A stretch of DNA of 64,000 bases from an uncultured Clostridium sp. (GCA_900553125.1 USCB01000001.1:62001-126000); one strand, 5' to 3'. Shown: positions 34,561 through 43,765, counted from the stretch's first letter. Notes: a model not told the origin generated them from the sequence alone. Numbers and translations: made by a program.

Positions 34561-35452
34561 ATGGAAAGAGCAATGTCTGTTGAAGAAAAAATAAGAAAGG
34601 CAGAAGAAATATATAACAGAAGAAATGGAAATAAATACATATATCAAAATAGTTATAAAGAGCAAACAAAAAAAGGACCAAGCCTCAAGCATAGAATGGT
34701 AAAACAAATAATAATATGTTTTTTAATTTATGGAATATTTTATGTTGTTACAAATAGAGAATATTTTTTATCACAAGAATTTAGGCTAAAAGTGGAACAA
34801 ATGGCGTCACAAAACGAAACAACACAAAAAGCATACAACTGGGTAATAAAATACCTCGAACAATACATAAAATTAACAGATGAAAACAAATCAACGACTC
34901 AAAGCGAAAATCAATTAGAACAAGAAAACATAAATACCCAAAATGAAACATCAAATAATAATGAAGAAATAAATACTAACAATGAAAACATAGGAGGAGC
35001 AAATGAAGAAATAGCAAATGCAGAAAAAACTCAAGAAGAAAAAGATATAGAAGAAATAAAAGGAACAACAGAATTTATAAAACCAATAGAAGGAACAATA
35101 AGTTCAACTTTTGGATGGAGAACACCTACAACAGCTACAGTGCCAAAATATCATACAGGATTAGATATTGCGGCAAAAACAGGTACAATAATAAAATCAG
35201 CCACAGACGGAAAAGTAATTTTAGTATCATCAGAAGGAGATTATGGGAAACATTACAAAATACAAATAAATGATATAACATTAATTTACGCCCATTGTAG
35301 TAAATTATATCTAAAAGAAGGAGATATAGTTTCACGCGGACAAGAAATTGCAGAGGTTGGGTCAACAGGAAATTCAACTCGGACCACATTTGCATTTTGA
35401 AATAAGGAGAGAGGATAGATTAGTAGATCCACAACTAATTCTAGATATTTGA
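34561..35452 (+). pseudogene. spoIVFA: SpoIVFA-like M23 (LytM) membrane protein, broken by a single-C insertion near the C-terminus
   Basis: A basic N-terminus, one transmembrane helix (about residues 48-64), a long Asn/Glu/Thr-rich linker and an M23 domain. Zinc-ligand motifs are present: KYHTGLDIAAK (HxxxD) and LIYAHCSK. The frame stops at 35400, but removing the C at 35380 restores NSTGPHLHFEIRR and a normal end at 35452, where TTGA overlaps the next start. The downstream SpoIVFB-like protease makes SpoIVFA the best identification: it holds SpoIVFB in the forespore membrane until pro-sigma-K processing. It may be a sequence error rather than a real mutation. Confidence 0.75.
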
Positions 35453-36102
35453 AAATTATGTTTTTTAGAATAGATTTAAAAGTGTTTTTATTTTTAATAA
35501 TATTTTATTTTACTAGGCAAATAGAAATATATTTAATTATAATGATATTTGCATTATTGCATGAATTAGCTCATTTATTTGTAGGAATAATGTTGGGGCT
35601 AAAAATAAAAGGTATAACAATAATGCCAGTTGGTTTTTCAATAGAATTTAATATAAATCAAAATGCTTATAATAAAAAAATTTTAAACTCAAATATGATG
35701 GAAGTAAAAAAATTAATTATAGCATTAGCAGGTCCAATATTTAATATTATTGTTAGTATAATAGTAGGATTTATAAAAACCAAAAATAATTTTATAATGG
35801 AAATTATGTATTCAAATATACTTATAGCCATTTTTAACTTATTACCAATTTATCCATTAGATGGTGGAAGAATTCTAAAGTCACTATTCTGTTTATTTAT
35901 AAATAGAAAAAAATCAATAATATATACTAACAAAATATCAAATTTAGCACTATTTTTTATTACATTTATATTTAGCATTTTAATATATGATTTAAAAAAT
36001 ATATCAATAATATTTATTTTAATATATTTATGGTACACAGTTTTAAAAGAAAATAAGGTCTATAAAATGAAGATAAAGTTATATGAACTTTTAGAAAATT
36101 AG
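35449..36102 (+). CDS. spoIVFB: SpoIVFB-like site-2 (M50) intramembrane metalloprotease
   Basis: Polytopic protease of 217 residues with about six hydrophobic segments. The zinc motif HELAH (HExxH) is in FALLHELAHLF and the third ligand region is LLPIYPLDGGRIL. In Bacillus and relatives it cleaves pro-sigma-K inside the membrane during sporulation. The TTG start (35449) overlaps the stop of the repaired upstream frame (TTGA), confirming the spoIVFA-spoIVFB arrangement and translational coupling. Confidence 0.88.
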   Translation: MKIMFFRIDLKVFLFLIIFYFTRQIEIYLIIMIFALLHELAHLFVGIMLGLKIKGITIMPVGFSIEFNINQNAYNKKILNSNMMEVKKLIIALAGPIFNIIVSIIVGFIKTKNNFIMEIMYSNILIAIFNLLPIYPLDGGRILKSLFCLFINRKKSIIYTNKISNLALFFITFIFSILIYDLKNISIIFILIYLWYTVLKENKVYKMKIKLYELLEN

Positions 36103-36112
36103 TAAAAAAATA

Positions 36113-36141
36113 TGTACAAGAAATATAAACTATGCTATAAT
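36113..36141 (+). promoter_or_regulatory. Extended -10 promoter of the second sortase gene
   Basis: TGTACA (36113-36118, weak), 17-bp spacer, TGC-TATAAT (36136-36141), 30 bp before the ATG. Confidence 0.6.
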
Positions 36142-36171
36142 AGAAGTAGTTTATGAATGGGGGAATAAAAT

Positions 36172-36858
36172 ATGTTTGAAACAAAATATAGTAAAATATT
36201 AACAGTATTATTAGTAATAATAATAATTGCGATAATAGGTATTTTTGGGTATTTAGGGTATAGCTACTACAAAAAATACACAATATCAAATGATGCAGAT
36301 AAATATGTTTCAACCTATGTAGAGGAAACTAAAAACACAACAACAGAATCACAAAATAATACTACAACTACAGAAAACTCCGACGGAAATATATCAGGAG
36401 AATTAGCCACAGTAAATACAAGTAGTTCAAATTCATCAAACAAAGTAAAAACATATAAAGGATATAATGTATTAGGAACAATAGAAATACCAAAAACAAA
36501 TGTAAAATATCCAGTACTAGAAGGACCATCAGACAACAGATTAGAAGTAGCAGTAGCAGTAGATTATCCATATAAAGATGTAAAACTAAATACAGTAGGA
36601 AATGTAACAATTGCGGGTCACAATTACAGAAATGGAACATTTTTTTCAGACAACAATAAATTATCAAATGGTGACAAAATCTATATAACAGATTCAGACG
36701 GAAAGAAACTAGAATATGTAGTTTACAATAAATTTATAGCAGATTTCAAAGACCGTTCATATGATAATAGAGATACAGACGGCAAAAAAGAAATAACATT
36801 ATATTCATGTACAGATGATATGGCGGGAAGATTAATAGTAGAGGCAAGAGCAGAATAA
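36172..36858 (+). CDS. Sortase (class D/E-like)
   Basis: 228 residues. One N-terminal transmembrane helix (about 10-30), a Thr/Ser/Asn-rich linker, then the sortase barrel beginning VLGTIEIPKTNVKYPVL. The catalytic His is in TIAGHNYRNGTFF, the catalytic Cys in TLYSCTDD, and the Arg in AGRLIVEA. Similar in layout to the sortase at 18415 but clearly a separate paralogue. It has its own promoter and terminator. Confidence 0.92.
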   Translation: MFETKYSKILTVLLVIIIIAIIGIFGYLGYSYYKKYTISNDADKYVSTYVEETKNTTTESQNNTTTTENSDGNISGELATVNTSSSNSSNKVKTYKGYNVLGTIEIPKTNVKYPVLEGPSDNRLEVAVAVDYPYKDVKLNTVGNVTIAGHNYRNGTFFSDNNKLSNGDKIYITDSDGKKLEYVVYNKFIADFKDRSYDNRDTDGKKEITLYSCTDDMAGRLIVEARAE

Positions 36859-36891
36859 AAATAAAGGAATTTTTAAAATTCCTTTATTTTT
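36857..36891 (+). terminator. Rho-independent terminator
   Basis: AAAATAAAGGAATTTT pairs with AAAATTCCTTTATTTT, followed by TTTTT. Confidence 0.85.
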
Positions 36892-36932
36892 TTTAATCTA
36901 TCGTATATAATAAGGCAAATGGAGGTAAAGCA

Positions 36933-38933
36933 ATGAATAAAACAGAAGCAAAAAAAAGGATTGAAGAATTAACAAAAAAAACATCATATTATGCAGAGAA
37001 ATATTATGATGATGACAAACCAGAAATAAGTGATTTTGAATATGATATGCTAATGCTAGAATTAAGAACATTAGAAAATCAATATCCAGAATTTGTAAAA
37101 AAAGAATCATACACACAGCATGTTGGTGGAAAAGTAAAAGCAGGATTTAGTAAAGTTCAGCATGAAATACCACTATTAAGTATGCAAGATATATTCACAA
37201 TAGAAGAAATAGATGACTATGTAAACAAAATACAAAAACAAGCAGAAGAAAACGAAATAGAAAATAAAAACTTTGTAGTAGAAACTAAAATAGATGGATT
37301 AACGGCATCATTAGAATATAAAGACGGAATTTTTGTTAGAGGTTCAACAAGAGGAAATGGACTAGTTGGGGAAGATGTTACAGAAAACTTAAAAACAATA
37401 AAAAATATACCAAAAACACTAACAGAAAAAATAACAATAACAGTGCGTGGAGAAGTATTTATAAGTAGCAAAGATTTTGAAAAAATGAATAAAGAAAGAG
37501 AAGAAAAAGGAGAAGAAACATTTGCAAATGCACGTAATGCAGCAGCTGGTTCATTAAGGCAATTAGATAGCCAAATAACAAAAACAAGACCATTAGACAT
37601 TTATGTATATAATATACAAAAAATAGAAGGAAAAGAAATTTCATCACATTATGAGGCATTACAATATCTAAAAAAATTAGGATTTAACACAAATCCTATA
37701 CAAATATTTTGTAAAAATGAAGAAGAAGTAAATACAGCAATAAAAGAAATTGGAAATAAAAGAGAAAGCTTAACATTTGGAATTGATGGAGCAGTTATAA
37801 AAGTAGATGATTTAAGGTTTAGAGAAATATTAGGAACAACAGCAAAAAATCCAAGATGGCAAATAGCATATAAATATCCACCAGAACAGAAGAAAACAAA
37901 ACTAAAAGATATAGTATGTAATGTAGGAAGAACAGGGGTAATAACACCACTTGCAATATTAGAACCTGTAGTTGTAGCAGGTTCAACGATATCAAAAACA
38001 ACACTTCATAATGAAGATTTTATAAAGGAAAAAGAAATAAAAATAGGTGACACGGTTGTAATTCAAAAAGCAGGAGACGTCATACCAGAAATAGTAAAAG
38101 TTATAAAGGAAGAAAGAACCGGTGAAGAAAAAGAATTTAAGATGCCAGAAGTATGTCCTGTATGTGGTGCAAAAACTACTAGAGAAGAAGGCGAATCAGC
38201 AGTAAGATGTACAGGTATAGAATGTCCAGCAAAACTATATAGAAATTTAGTACATTTTGTATCACGTGAAGCCATGAATATAGATGGATTAGGTGAAAAT
38301 ATAATAAACCAACTCATGGATAAAAAGCTAATTTCAAATGTTGCAGATATATATAATCTAACATTTGAAGATGTTGCAACATTAAAAAAGAATGGTACAA
38401 AGTTTGCTACTAATTTAATAAATGCAATAGAAAACAGCAAGCAAAATGACCTATATAGACTAATTACAGCATTAGGAATAATGCATATTGGAGGAAAAGC
38501 ATCAAAAGTTTTAGCTAAAAAATTTAAAGACATAGATAATTTGGCAGCAACAAGTTTAGAAGAATTATCAGAAATTGACGATATAGGTCCAATAATGGCA
38601 AAAAGTATTGTTGAATTTTTTGCTGAGCCACAAACAAAAGATTTAATAAAAAGATTAAAATTAGCAGGAGTAAATACAAAAGCAGAAGAAACTGAAAATG
38701 AAGATAACCGATTCGAAGGGAAAACATTTGTATTAACAGGAAGTTTAGAAAAATTTACACGTGATGAGGCATCAAATATTATAGAAAAATTTGGAGGGAA
38801 AGTATCAGGTTCGGTTTCTAAAAAAACTGCATATTTAATTGCAGGAGAAGATGCAGGTAGTAAACTAGAAAAAGCAAGGATACTTGGAACTACGGTTTTA
38901 ACAGAAGACGAATTTTTAGAGATGATAAAATGA
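36933..38933 (+). CDS. ligA: NAD-dependent DNA ligase
   Basis: Seals nicks between Okazaki fragments using NAD+. 666 residues, full length. The N-terminal Ia domain is followed by the adenylation motif ETKIDGLTASLEY (KxDG, catalytic Lys near residue 115), an OB fold, a zinc finger (CPVCG ... CTGIECPAKL), helix-hairpin-helix repeats (IDDIGPIMAKSI) and a C-terminal BRCT domain (FEGKTFVLTGSLEKFTRDEA). GGAGG precedes the ATG. A REP-like hairpin starts at its stop codon and may terminate it. Confidence 0.98.
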   Translation: MNKTEAKKRIEELTKKTSYYAEKYYDDDKPEISDFEYDMLMLELRTLENQYPEFVKKESYTQHVGGKVKAGFSKVQHEIPLLSMQDIFTIEEIDDYVNKIQKQAEENEIENKNFVVETKIDGLTASLEYKDGIFVRGSTRGNGLVGEDVTENLKTIKNIPKTLTEKITITVRGEVFISSKDFEKMNKEREEKGEETFANARNAAAGSLRQLDSQITKTRPLDIYVYNIQKIEGKEISSHYEALQYLKKLGFNTNPIQIFCKNEEEVNTAIKEIGNKRESLTFGIDGAVIKVDDLRFREILGTTAKNPRWQIAYKYPPEQKKTKLKDIVCNVGRTGVITPLAILEPVVVAGSTISKTTLHNEDFIKEKEIKIGDTVVIQKAGDVIPEIVKVIKEERTGEEKEFKMPEVCPVCGAKTTREEGESAVRCTGIECPAKLYRNLVHFVSREAMNIDGLGENIINQLMDKKLISNVADIYNLTFEDVATLKKNGTKFATNLINAIENSKQNDLYRLITALGIMHIGGKASKVLAKKFKDIDNLAATSLEELSEIDDIGPIMAKSIVEFFAEPQTKDLIKRLKLAGVNTKAEETENEDNRFEGKTFVLTGSLEKFTRDEASNIIEKFGGKVSGSVSKKTAYLIAGEDAGSKLEKARILGTTVLTEDEFLEMIK

Positions 38934-38986
38934 CCCATTGGGACCGGTTCTTTTTGGGAAAAAATACCCAAAAAGAACCGGTTTTA
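38934..38986. repeat. REP-like hairpin after ligA
   Basis: CCCATTGGGACCGGTTC opens the element. ACCGGTTCTTTTTGGG (38943-38958) pairs with CCCAAAAAGAACCGGT (38967-38982), followed by TTTT, so it can also act as the ligA terminator. Its opening matches the fragment at 6467, and it is related to the elements at 53327 and 54114. Confidence 0.8.
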
Positions 38987-39015
38987 ATAGAGCCAAAGTG
39001 AAAGGAAAATGAGAT

Positions 39016-39267
39016 ATGGAAGATTATACTTTTGAAATGATGTATGAAGATTTAAGAAATGGATATCAGATTTATTATACTTATGTAAGAAATAGATATT
39101 TGTTATTTAGAACAGCAAAAAATTGTTATACCCAAAAACTTATTACAGAAAATAGTAAAAGCCCACATCCAAAGACTACAATGCTTACTTTGAAAAGGGT
39201 TAAGGAGATTTTTCCATTTATGGAAGATATTGAGTATCGTATAGGTTTATCAGATGAAAATAACTAA
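39016..39267 (+). CDS. Hypothetical 83-residue protein
   Basis: Not recognised. A soluble, aromatic-rich protein (starts MEDYTFEMMYEDLRNG, then IYYTYVRNRYLLFRTAKNCYT) with a Lys/Pro-containing C-terminal half. AAAGGA lies upstream of the ATG and a clear terminator follows at 39270, so it is a genuine small transcription unit between ligA and the agr locus. Confidence 0.65.
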   Translation: MEDYTFEMMYEDLRNGYQIYYTYVRNRYLLFRTAKNCYTQKLITENSKSPHPKTTMLTLKRVKEIFPFMEDIEYRIGLSDENN

Positions 39268-39269
39268 CA

Positions 39270-39304
39270 AAAATAAAGTGTTATAAAATGACACTTTATT
39301 TTTT
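39270..39304 (+). terminator. Rho-independent terminator
   Basis: AAATAAAGTGT pairs with ACACTTTATTT, followed by TTTATA. Confidence 0.85.
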
Positions 39305-39443
39305 ATAAAACGCTTAAAATATTTTACGAAAAATAAATTCTAATTTTTTACAAATGAAATCGTACTAGTTATAAAAAGAATGCTCAAAAACAAATAAAAT
39401 ATGCTAAAATTAAGACAAGCCTAAGAAAAGAGAGGTGATTAGA

Positions 39444-40073
39444 ATGATAGACAAAATCTGTTTATTCTTGACCAACAAGATACGCAAAGAAATGCCTGAG
39501 GTTGATGATGAAAGAGCAGAAATAATAAATTATGGTTTGCACTTAATTGTAGGTGAACTACCTAAAAATTTTATTATTTTGGGATTATCGTATTTTTTAG
39601 GAGTTTTCAAACTAACATTATTAGCTGTAATAATATTATTACCATACAGAGCCGTTTCAGGAGGTTTTCATTTGAAAACACATATTGGATGTATAGTTGG
39701 TACAACAATAATTTACTGCGGTGTAGCAAAAATATCAAATTATATCATTTTTTACAACCAAATTTTAAAATATATAATAGCATTATCAGTCTGGATATTT
39801 GGAATGATAATGGTACATTTATACGCACCAGCAGATACAGAAAATATCCCTATACTTTCAAAAAAAGAAAGAAAACAGAAGAAAATATTATCTTACATAT
39901 TTTTAAGTATAGCACTTTTGATTGCCTGTGTAATTCCAAATAATGAAATATCTAATATTTTAATTTTGGGACATTTAATTCAGAGTATGATGATTACCAG
40001 ATTGGCATACATATTAACCAGAAATAAATATGGTTATGAAGTATACAATGATGATTGTACTTTAAAGACATGA
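39444..40073 (+). CDS. agrB: AgrB-family accessory gene regulator protease
   Basis: Membrane cysteine endopeptidase that cleaves AgrD and forms its thiolactone. About 209 residues with several hydrophobic helices. The catalytic His and Cys are in YRAVSGGFHLKTHIGC, as in AgrB. AGAGGTGAT is 6 nt before the ATG at 39444; the GTG at 39435 lies inside that site. agrD follows after a hairpin, and the receptor genes are convergent at 40300-42349. Confidence 0.93.
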   Translation: MIDKICLFLTNKIRKEMPEVDDERAEIINYGLHLIVGELPKNFIILGLSYFLGVFKLTLLAVIILLPYRAVSGGFHLKTHIGCIVGTTIIYCGVAKISNYIIFYNQILKYIIALSVWIFGMIMVHLYAPADTENIPILSKKERKQKKILSYIFLSIALLIACVIPNNEISNILILGHLIQSMMITRLAYILTRNKYGYEVYNDDCTLKT

Positions 40074-40074
40074 A

Positions 40075-40113
40075 ATAATAAAAAGATATTAAGCCGGCCA
40101 TATCTTTTATTAT
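40075..40113 (+). terminator. Hairpin between agrB and agrD (attenuator or partial terminator)
   Basis: ATAATAAAAGATA pairs with TATCTTTTATTAT around TTAAGCCGGCCA. A T-rich stretch (TTTTTTT) follows about 10 nt later. It may set different agrB and agrD mRNA levels. Confidence 0.6.
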
Positions 40114-40147
40114 ATAAAATTTTTTTACATAAAGGGAGGAATTAATT

Positions 40148-40267
40148 ATGTTAAAATTTTTAGCTAGAATTTCAGAAAAATATGCAAAATCTACTAATAC
40201 AGCATGTAATTTACTTTGGATTTTACATCAACCAAAAATGCCAGCAACTTTAATAAAAAAAGATTAA
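40148..40267 (+). CDS. agrD: AgrD cyclic-lactone autoinducer precursor, 39 residues
   Basis: Starts MLKFLARISEKYAKS, an amphipathic Lys-containing leader as in AgrD, then a core with a single Cys at residue 20 (TNTACNLLWILHQPKMP). The HQPKMP motif matches the conserved QPK-P recognition region of clostridial AgrD proteins. By analogy the thiolactone ring begins at Cys20; its exact C-terminal end cannot be read. GGGAGG precedes the ATG. It lies directly after agrB and is terminated at 40274. Confidence 0.88.
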   Translation: MLKFLARISEKYAKSTNTACNLLWILHQPKMPATLIKKD

Positions 40268-40273
40268 TAATAT

Positions 40274-40301
40274 AAAAAGGAGTATGAAAATACTCCTTTT
40301 T
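40274..40301. terminator. Bidirectional terminator between agrD and agrC
   Basis: AAAAAGGAGTA pairs with TACTCCTTTTT around TGAAAA. Its right edge overlaps the agrC stop codon on the - strand. Confidence 0.9.
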
Positions 40302-41646
40302 AATAATAAATTTCTAAACGTTGTTTAAATAATAATTCACTTGGTTCTGTAATTAATTTTGAATTATTATTTCTATTCAAAATTTGACTTACTTCCCATA
40401 ATCCCATTCCAGAATGATTTTCTTTTCCAGTAATTCCTTTTTCGAAAATTTTGTTTTTATCTACATCTTTATTATTATAAGAATTTTCAATTGTGAAGAT
40501 TTGAATATGAGATGCAGGAGAATCATGGAATGTGATTTTTACTAATTTTGCGTCAGTTTCAGATGCAGATTCAATACCATTGTCAATCAATATTCCAATA
40601 ATTCTTGAAAAATCATATATTGGCATATGTAGTTTATTTAAATCAAAGAAAAAGTCTAATTGAATTTCAACATTTTCATCAGTAGCTTTTTGATATTTAG
40701 CAGTTAGAAGGTTATATATACCTGGATTATTAATTAGGCAAGGATTAAGTAGAGCGATATTATTAACCTTTTGACAATCTTTTTCCAAGCTGTAGTAATA
40801 TTTCTTTAAACCTTCCATATCATCTGTATTAACAAATCCACCTATAGTAAAAATCATATTATCAAAATCATGTTTAAAAGCTTTAACATTATCATATAAG
40901 ATTGAGAGAGTTTTATTATAATTTTCAGCATTTTCTAAATCTCTTGTAGTTATTTGTAATTTTAAAGTTTTTATAAGACTATAAATGCTTATAAAAAAGT
41001 ATGCAAATAGAGAAAGAAAACTTAAAAAACTAAAGATTGCAGGTAAAACATCGGTATATAAAAATGCTATTATTAGTTGTAAACATAATGTAAAAAAACC
41101 TAGTAGTAAATTTATTAAAATTATCAATCTATTCTCTTTGCTAAAATCTTCTTTTAAATTAGATTTGAATTTATTTTTCTGGATTAATAAAACTATAAAA
41201 TAAACAACAGTATATACTATAAACAAATATATTATTCTATATAATGGAATAGATTCAATCTCATCATATGTTAGTTTAAAAATAACTAAAAATGGTTTTA
41301 ATAAAAGAGTATTAACTAATGCAAAAATAATGGTTGGTAATATTGTTCCAATAATACATTTTAACCAATTAACTTTAAATATAAGTTTTATTAAAATAAA
41401 CATAGTTATATAGTTTATAAATGTGTTAAAAGGACTTGGTACAAAAAATTTAAAAATAATAGATATTATTGGAAAAAGTAAGATGTATGCGTATTTTTGT
41501 TTATTATTATAATCAAATTGTAAAAATGATGATAGTATTTTAAATACCAACCATGCCTCTACAAATATAGGAATAGTAGATATTATTTGAGTTGCTAACT
41601 CATTTTTAGTAGTTAATAAACTCCAAAGATTATTTAATAGACTCAT
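40300..41646 (-). CDS. agrC: AgrC-type receptor histidine kinase (GHKL)
   Basis: 448 residues. An N-terminal sensor of about six or seven helices (residues 1-225), a phospho-acceptor in FKHDFDNMIFTIGGFV, and a GHKL ATPase domain with N box GILIDNGIESA and G box HSGMGLWEVSQIL. It is the expected receptor for the AgrD peptide. The gene is on the opposite strand to agrBD and overlaps agrA by 17 bp, so agrA-agrC form an operon in which the regulator comes first. Confidence 0.92.
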   Translation of the reverse strand: MSLLNNLWSLLTTKNELATQIISTIPIFVEAWLVFKILSSFLQFDYNNKQKYAYILLFPIISIIFKFFVPSPFNTFINYITMFILIKLIFKVNWLKCIIGTILPTIIFALVNTLLLKPFLVIFKLTYDEIESIPLYRIIYLFIVYTVVYFIVLLIQKNKFKSNLKEDFSKENRLIILINLLLGFFTLCLQLIIAFLYTDVLPAIFSFLSFLSLFAYFFISIYSLIKTLKLQITTRDLENAENYNKTLSILYDNVKAFKHDFDNMIFTIGGFVNTDDMEGLKKYYYSLEKDCQKVNNIALLNPCLINNPGIYNLLTAKYQKATDENVEIQLDFFFDLNKLHMPIYDFSRIIGILIDNGIESASETDAKLVKITFHDSPASHIQIFTIENSYNNKDVDKNKIFEKGITGKENHSGMGLWEVSQILNRNNNSKLITEPSELLFKQRLEIYY

Positions 41647-42349
41647 GTAAATTTACCCCTTTCATAAATTCATTTTTATACTTAGGTCCAATATCACAGT
41701 AATTATTATTTTTAAAATAGATTAAATTTGCTGATGGTTCAAGTTTTACTATATTATCAACATTTGCAATAAAAGATTTATGACATCTAACAAAGTTTTT
41801 TGGTAATTGACCTTCAAGTTTTGCAAATGAACTATAAATTTCATAATCTCTAGAATTTGTATGGAAAATAATTTTCATACCATCACGTTTTATATATTGA
41901 ACTTCATTTCCATCTATAATAGTATTTTTGTTATTTAATCTTATGTAATTTTTAGTTGAAAAATTATTTTTAATATCATCAAATAATCTTAAAATGGTTT
42001 CTTCTAAACGTTCTTTTGCAATAGGCTTGCATAAAAAGTCAAAAGTTTTACATTTATAAGCGATGAAAACGAACTCGGCGTGAGCAGTAGTAAAAATAAT
42101 ATAGCAATTTTTGTGTTCTTTTCTAAGTTTATTTGCTATTTCTATTCCATTCAGTTTGGAGTTTAAATTGATATCTAAAACTAATACATCTGTTGGATTT
42201 TCTTTTACATAAGCTATTAGTTCCGAGTCATTCGTAGTTTTAAAGGCTATTTTTGCCTCTAAATCATGTTCAATAAATACAGATTCAAACATATGAGATA
42301 ATTTGTTAAGTGCATTTAAATTATCATCACATATTACAAAATTTAACAT
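41630..42349 (-). CDS. agrA: AgrA-type LytTR response regulator
   Basis: 239 residues. The receiver domain has the acidic pair in VICDDN and phospho-acceptor Asp in VLVLDINL. The C-terminal LytTR DNA-binding domain is IKRDGMKIIFHTNSRDYEIYSSFAKLEGQLP, then FVRCHKSFIANVDNI. LytTR regulators bind direct repeats and commonly drive their own agr promoter. It has a near-consensus promoter at 42443-42471. Confidence 0.92.
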   Translation of the reverse strand: MLNFVICDDNLNALNKLSHMFESVFIEHDLEAKIAFKTTNDSELIAYVKENPTDVLVLDINLNSKLNGIEIANKLRKEHKNCYIIFTTAHAEFVFIAYKCKTFDFLCKPIAKERLEETILRLFDDIKNNFSTKNYIRLNNKNTIIDGNEVQYIKRDGMKIIFHTNSRDYEIYSSFAKLEGQLPKNFVRCHKSFIANVDNIVKLEPSANLIYFKNNNYCDIGPKYKNEFMKGVNLHESIK

Positions 42350-42387
42350 TATTATCCTCCCTTATAAAAATAAAATTGAAAATAATT

Positions 42388-42433
42388 AGCTGAAAAACTT
42401 GTAATAATATTATTTGTTTTGTACTTTTCAGCT
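42388..42433. promoter_or_regulatory. Inverted repeat in the agrA leader
   Basis: AGCTGAAAA (42388-42396) and TTTTCAGCT (42425-42433), immediately downstream of the predicted agrA transcription start. It could be a regulatory hairpin or a protein site. Confidence 0.55.
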
Positions 42434-42442
42434 TATAATATA

Positions 42443-42471
42443 ATGATAAAATAAAAGTAAAAAAATGTCAA
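42443..42471 (-). promoter_or_regulatory. agrA promoter
   Basis: On the - strand: TTGACA (complement of 42466-42471), 17 bp, TATCAT (complement of 42443-42448). Confidence 0.75.
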
Positions 42472-42644
42472 TTAGGTTTACATAATTTGAGTTATATATA
42501 AATTAAATATGGTTCATGTTTTCAAAATTAAAAAATTCGAATTCAAATAATAAATTAATAATAATGAAAATAGATAAAAATTAATAAAAGTAATAATTTA
42601 AAATAAAAAACATAAAATTATAAAAAAATAGAGGAGAGATGATT

Positions 42645-43460
42645 ATGTCATTTGATAAGCAAATAAACCATACAACTAAGATTTTAACATTAATATGTCT
42701 TACACTAACCATTTTTACAATAACAGTCGTTATAAGTCCTAAAAGCACTAGTGAAACATCAGGAGAGGCATTAAGTAATAAAAAAATAGGATGGGGAATT
42801 AAGCGTAATGATAATAATATACAACCAGATTTAGGAGCAGAAAATAAAAAATTAATTGATAAATACAATGGGATTGCAATGGGAAACAATGATGATAAGA
42901 GTATTTATTTAACATTTGATTTAGGTTATGAAGGAGGCTATACAGCTAAAATATTAGATGCACTTAAAGAAAAAAATGCAAAAGCAACATTTTTTATTAC
43001 AGCCCATTATTTAAATACGGCACCAGACTTAGTAGAAAGAATGATAAATGAGGGGCATATTGTAGGAAACCACACAGTAAATCATAAAAGCATGCCAGAC
43101 CTAACAGATGAGGAACTAAAAAAAGAATTAATGAATTTAAATCAGGCTTTATATGAAAAATTTGGATATGAAATGAAATATATGAGACCACCTAAAGGAG
43201 AATTTAGTGAAAGAACATTAAGTTTAACTGATTCATTAGGATTTAGAACTGTAATGTGGAGTTTTGCATATGTAGATTGGAATGATGACAAACAGCCATC
43301 AAAAGATGAGGCAATGAAAAAAATAATAAATAACCTTCATAATGGTGAAATAATGTTATTACACGCAACATCAAAAACAAATTCAGAAATTATGGCAGAA
43401 ATGTTAGATAAAATAAGAGAATCAGGATATGAAATAAAAAGTCTTGAAGAATTTAGATAG
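42645..43460 (+). CDS. pdaA: PdaA-like polysaccharide deacetylase (muramic delta-lactam synthesis)
   Basis: 271 residues. N-terminal signal/transmembrane helix (about 12-32), then a NodB deacetylase domain: IYLTFDLGYEGGYTAKIL (catalytic Asp region), GNHTVNHKSMPDL (metal His pair), YMRPPKGEFS, and MLLHATSKTN. The YEGGYTAKILDALKEK form is typical of PdaA, which removes the acetyl group needed to make spore-cortex muramic delta-lactam. GAGGAGAG fixes the start at 42645. yqfC and yqfD follow, forming a sporulation cluster. Confidence 0.88.
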   Translation: MSFDKQINHTTKILTLICLTLTIFTITVVISPKSTSETSGEALSNKKIGWGIKRNDNNIQPDLGAENKKLIDKYNGIAMGNNDDKSIYLTFDLGYEGGYTAKILDALKEKNAKATFFITAHYLNTAPDLVERMINEGHIVGNHTVNHKSMPDLTDEELKKELMNLNQALYEKFGYEMKYMRPPKGEFSERTLSLTDSLGFRTVMWSFAYVDWNDDKQPSKDEAMKKIINNLHNGEIMLLHATSKTNSEIMAEMLDKIRESGYEIKSLEEFR

Positions 43461-43473
43461 GAGTTTTGAAAAT

Positions 43474-43749
43474 ATGAGAAGAGGGAAAAGATTTAATGAT
43501 ATTTTAGAAATTCCAAAAGAAATATATACAAATATTCCTAATTTTATTATAACCGGATTTGAGGAAATGATAATAGAAAATTATAAGGGAATATTAGAAT
43601 ATGAAGATTATTATGTAAGAGTAAATACATATATAGGTATTGTAAATATACACGGTTTTAACCTTAAATTAGAAAAAATGACAGAAGATAATTTAAAAAT
43701 TTCAGGAAGAATAGAATCAATTGAGTTAGAAAGAACAATAGATAGCTAA
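43474..43749 (+). CDS. yqfC: Sporulation protein YqfC
   Basis: About 91 residues, small, without membrane segments. The family pattern is clear: an RGKRFNDILEIPKEI start, ITGFEEMIIENYKGILEYEDYYVRVNT, and a YIGIVNIHGFNLKLEKM core. AGGAG precedes ATG 43474; the frame from 43444 overlaps pdaA. It lies directly before yqfD, the invariable arrangement in spore formers. Confidence 0.88.
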   Translation: MRRGKRFNDILEIPKEIYTNIPNFIITGFEEMIIENYKGILEYEDYYVRVNTYIGIVNIHGFNLKLEKMTEDNLKISGRIESIELERTIDS

Positions 43750-43765
43750 TTTCTAGGGAGGCAGT

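Noticed and set aside
38063..38971. 302-codon - strand frame inside ligA
   Set aside because: Antisense shadow of a full-length, motif-complete ligA; Ser/Phe-rich composition typical of reversed AT-rich coding DNA.
39689..39943. 84-codon + frame inside agrB
   Set aside because: Out of frame with an intact agrB and lacking a ribosome binding site.
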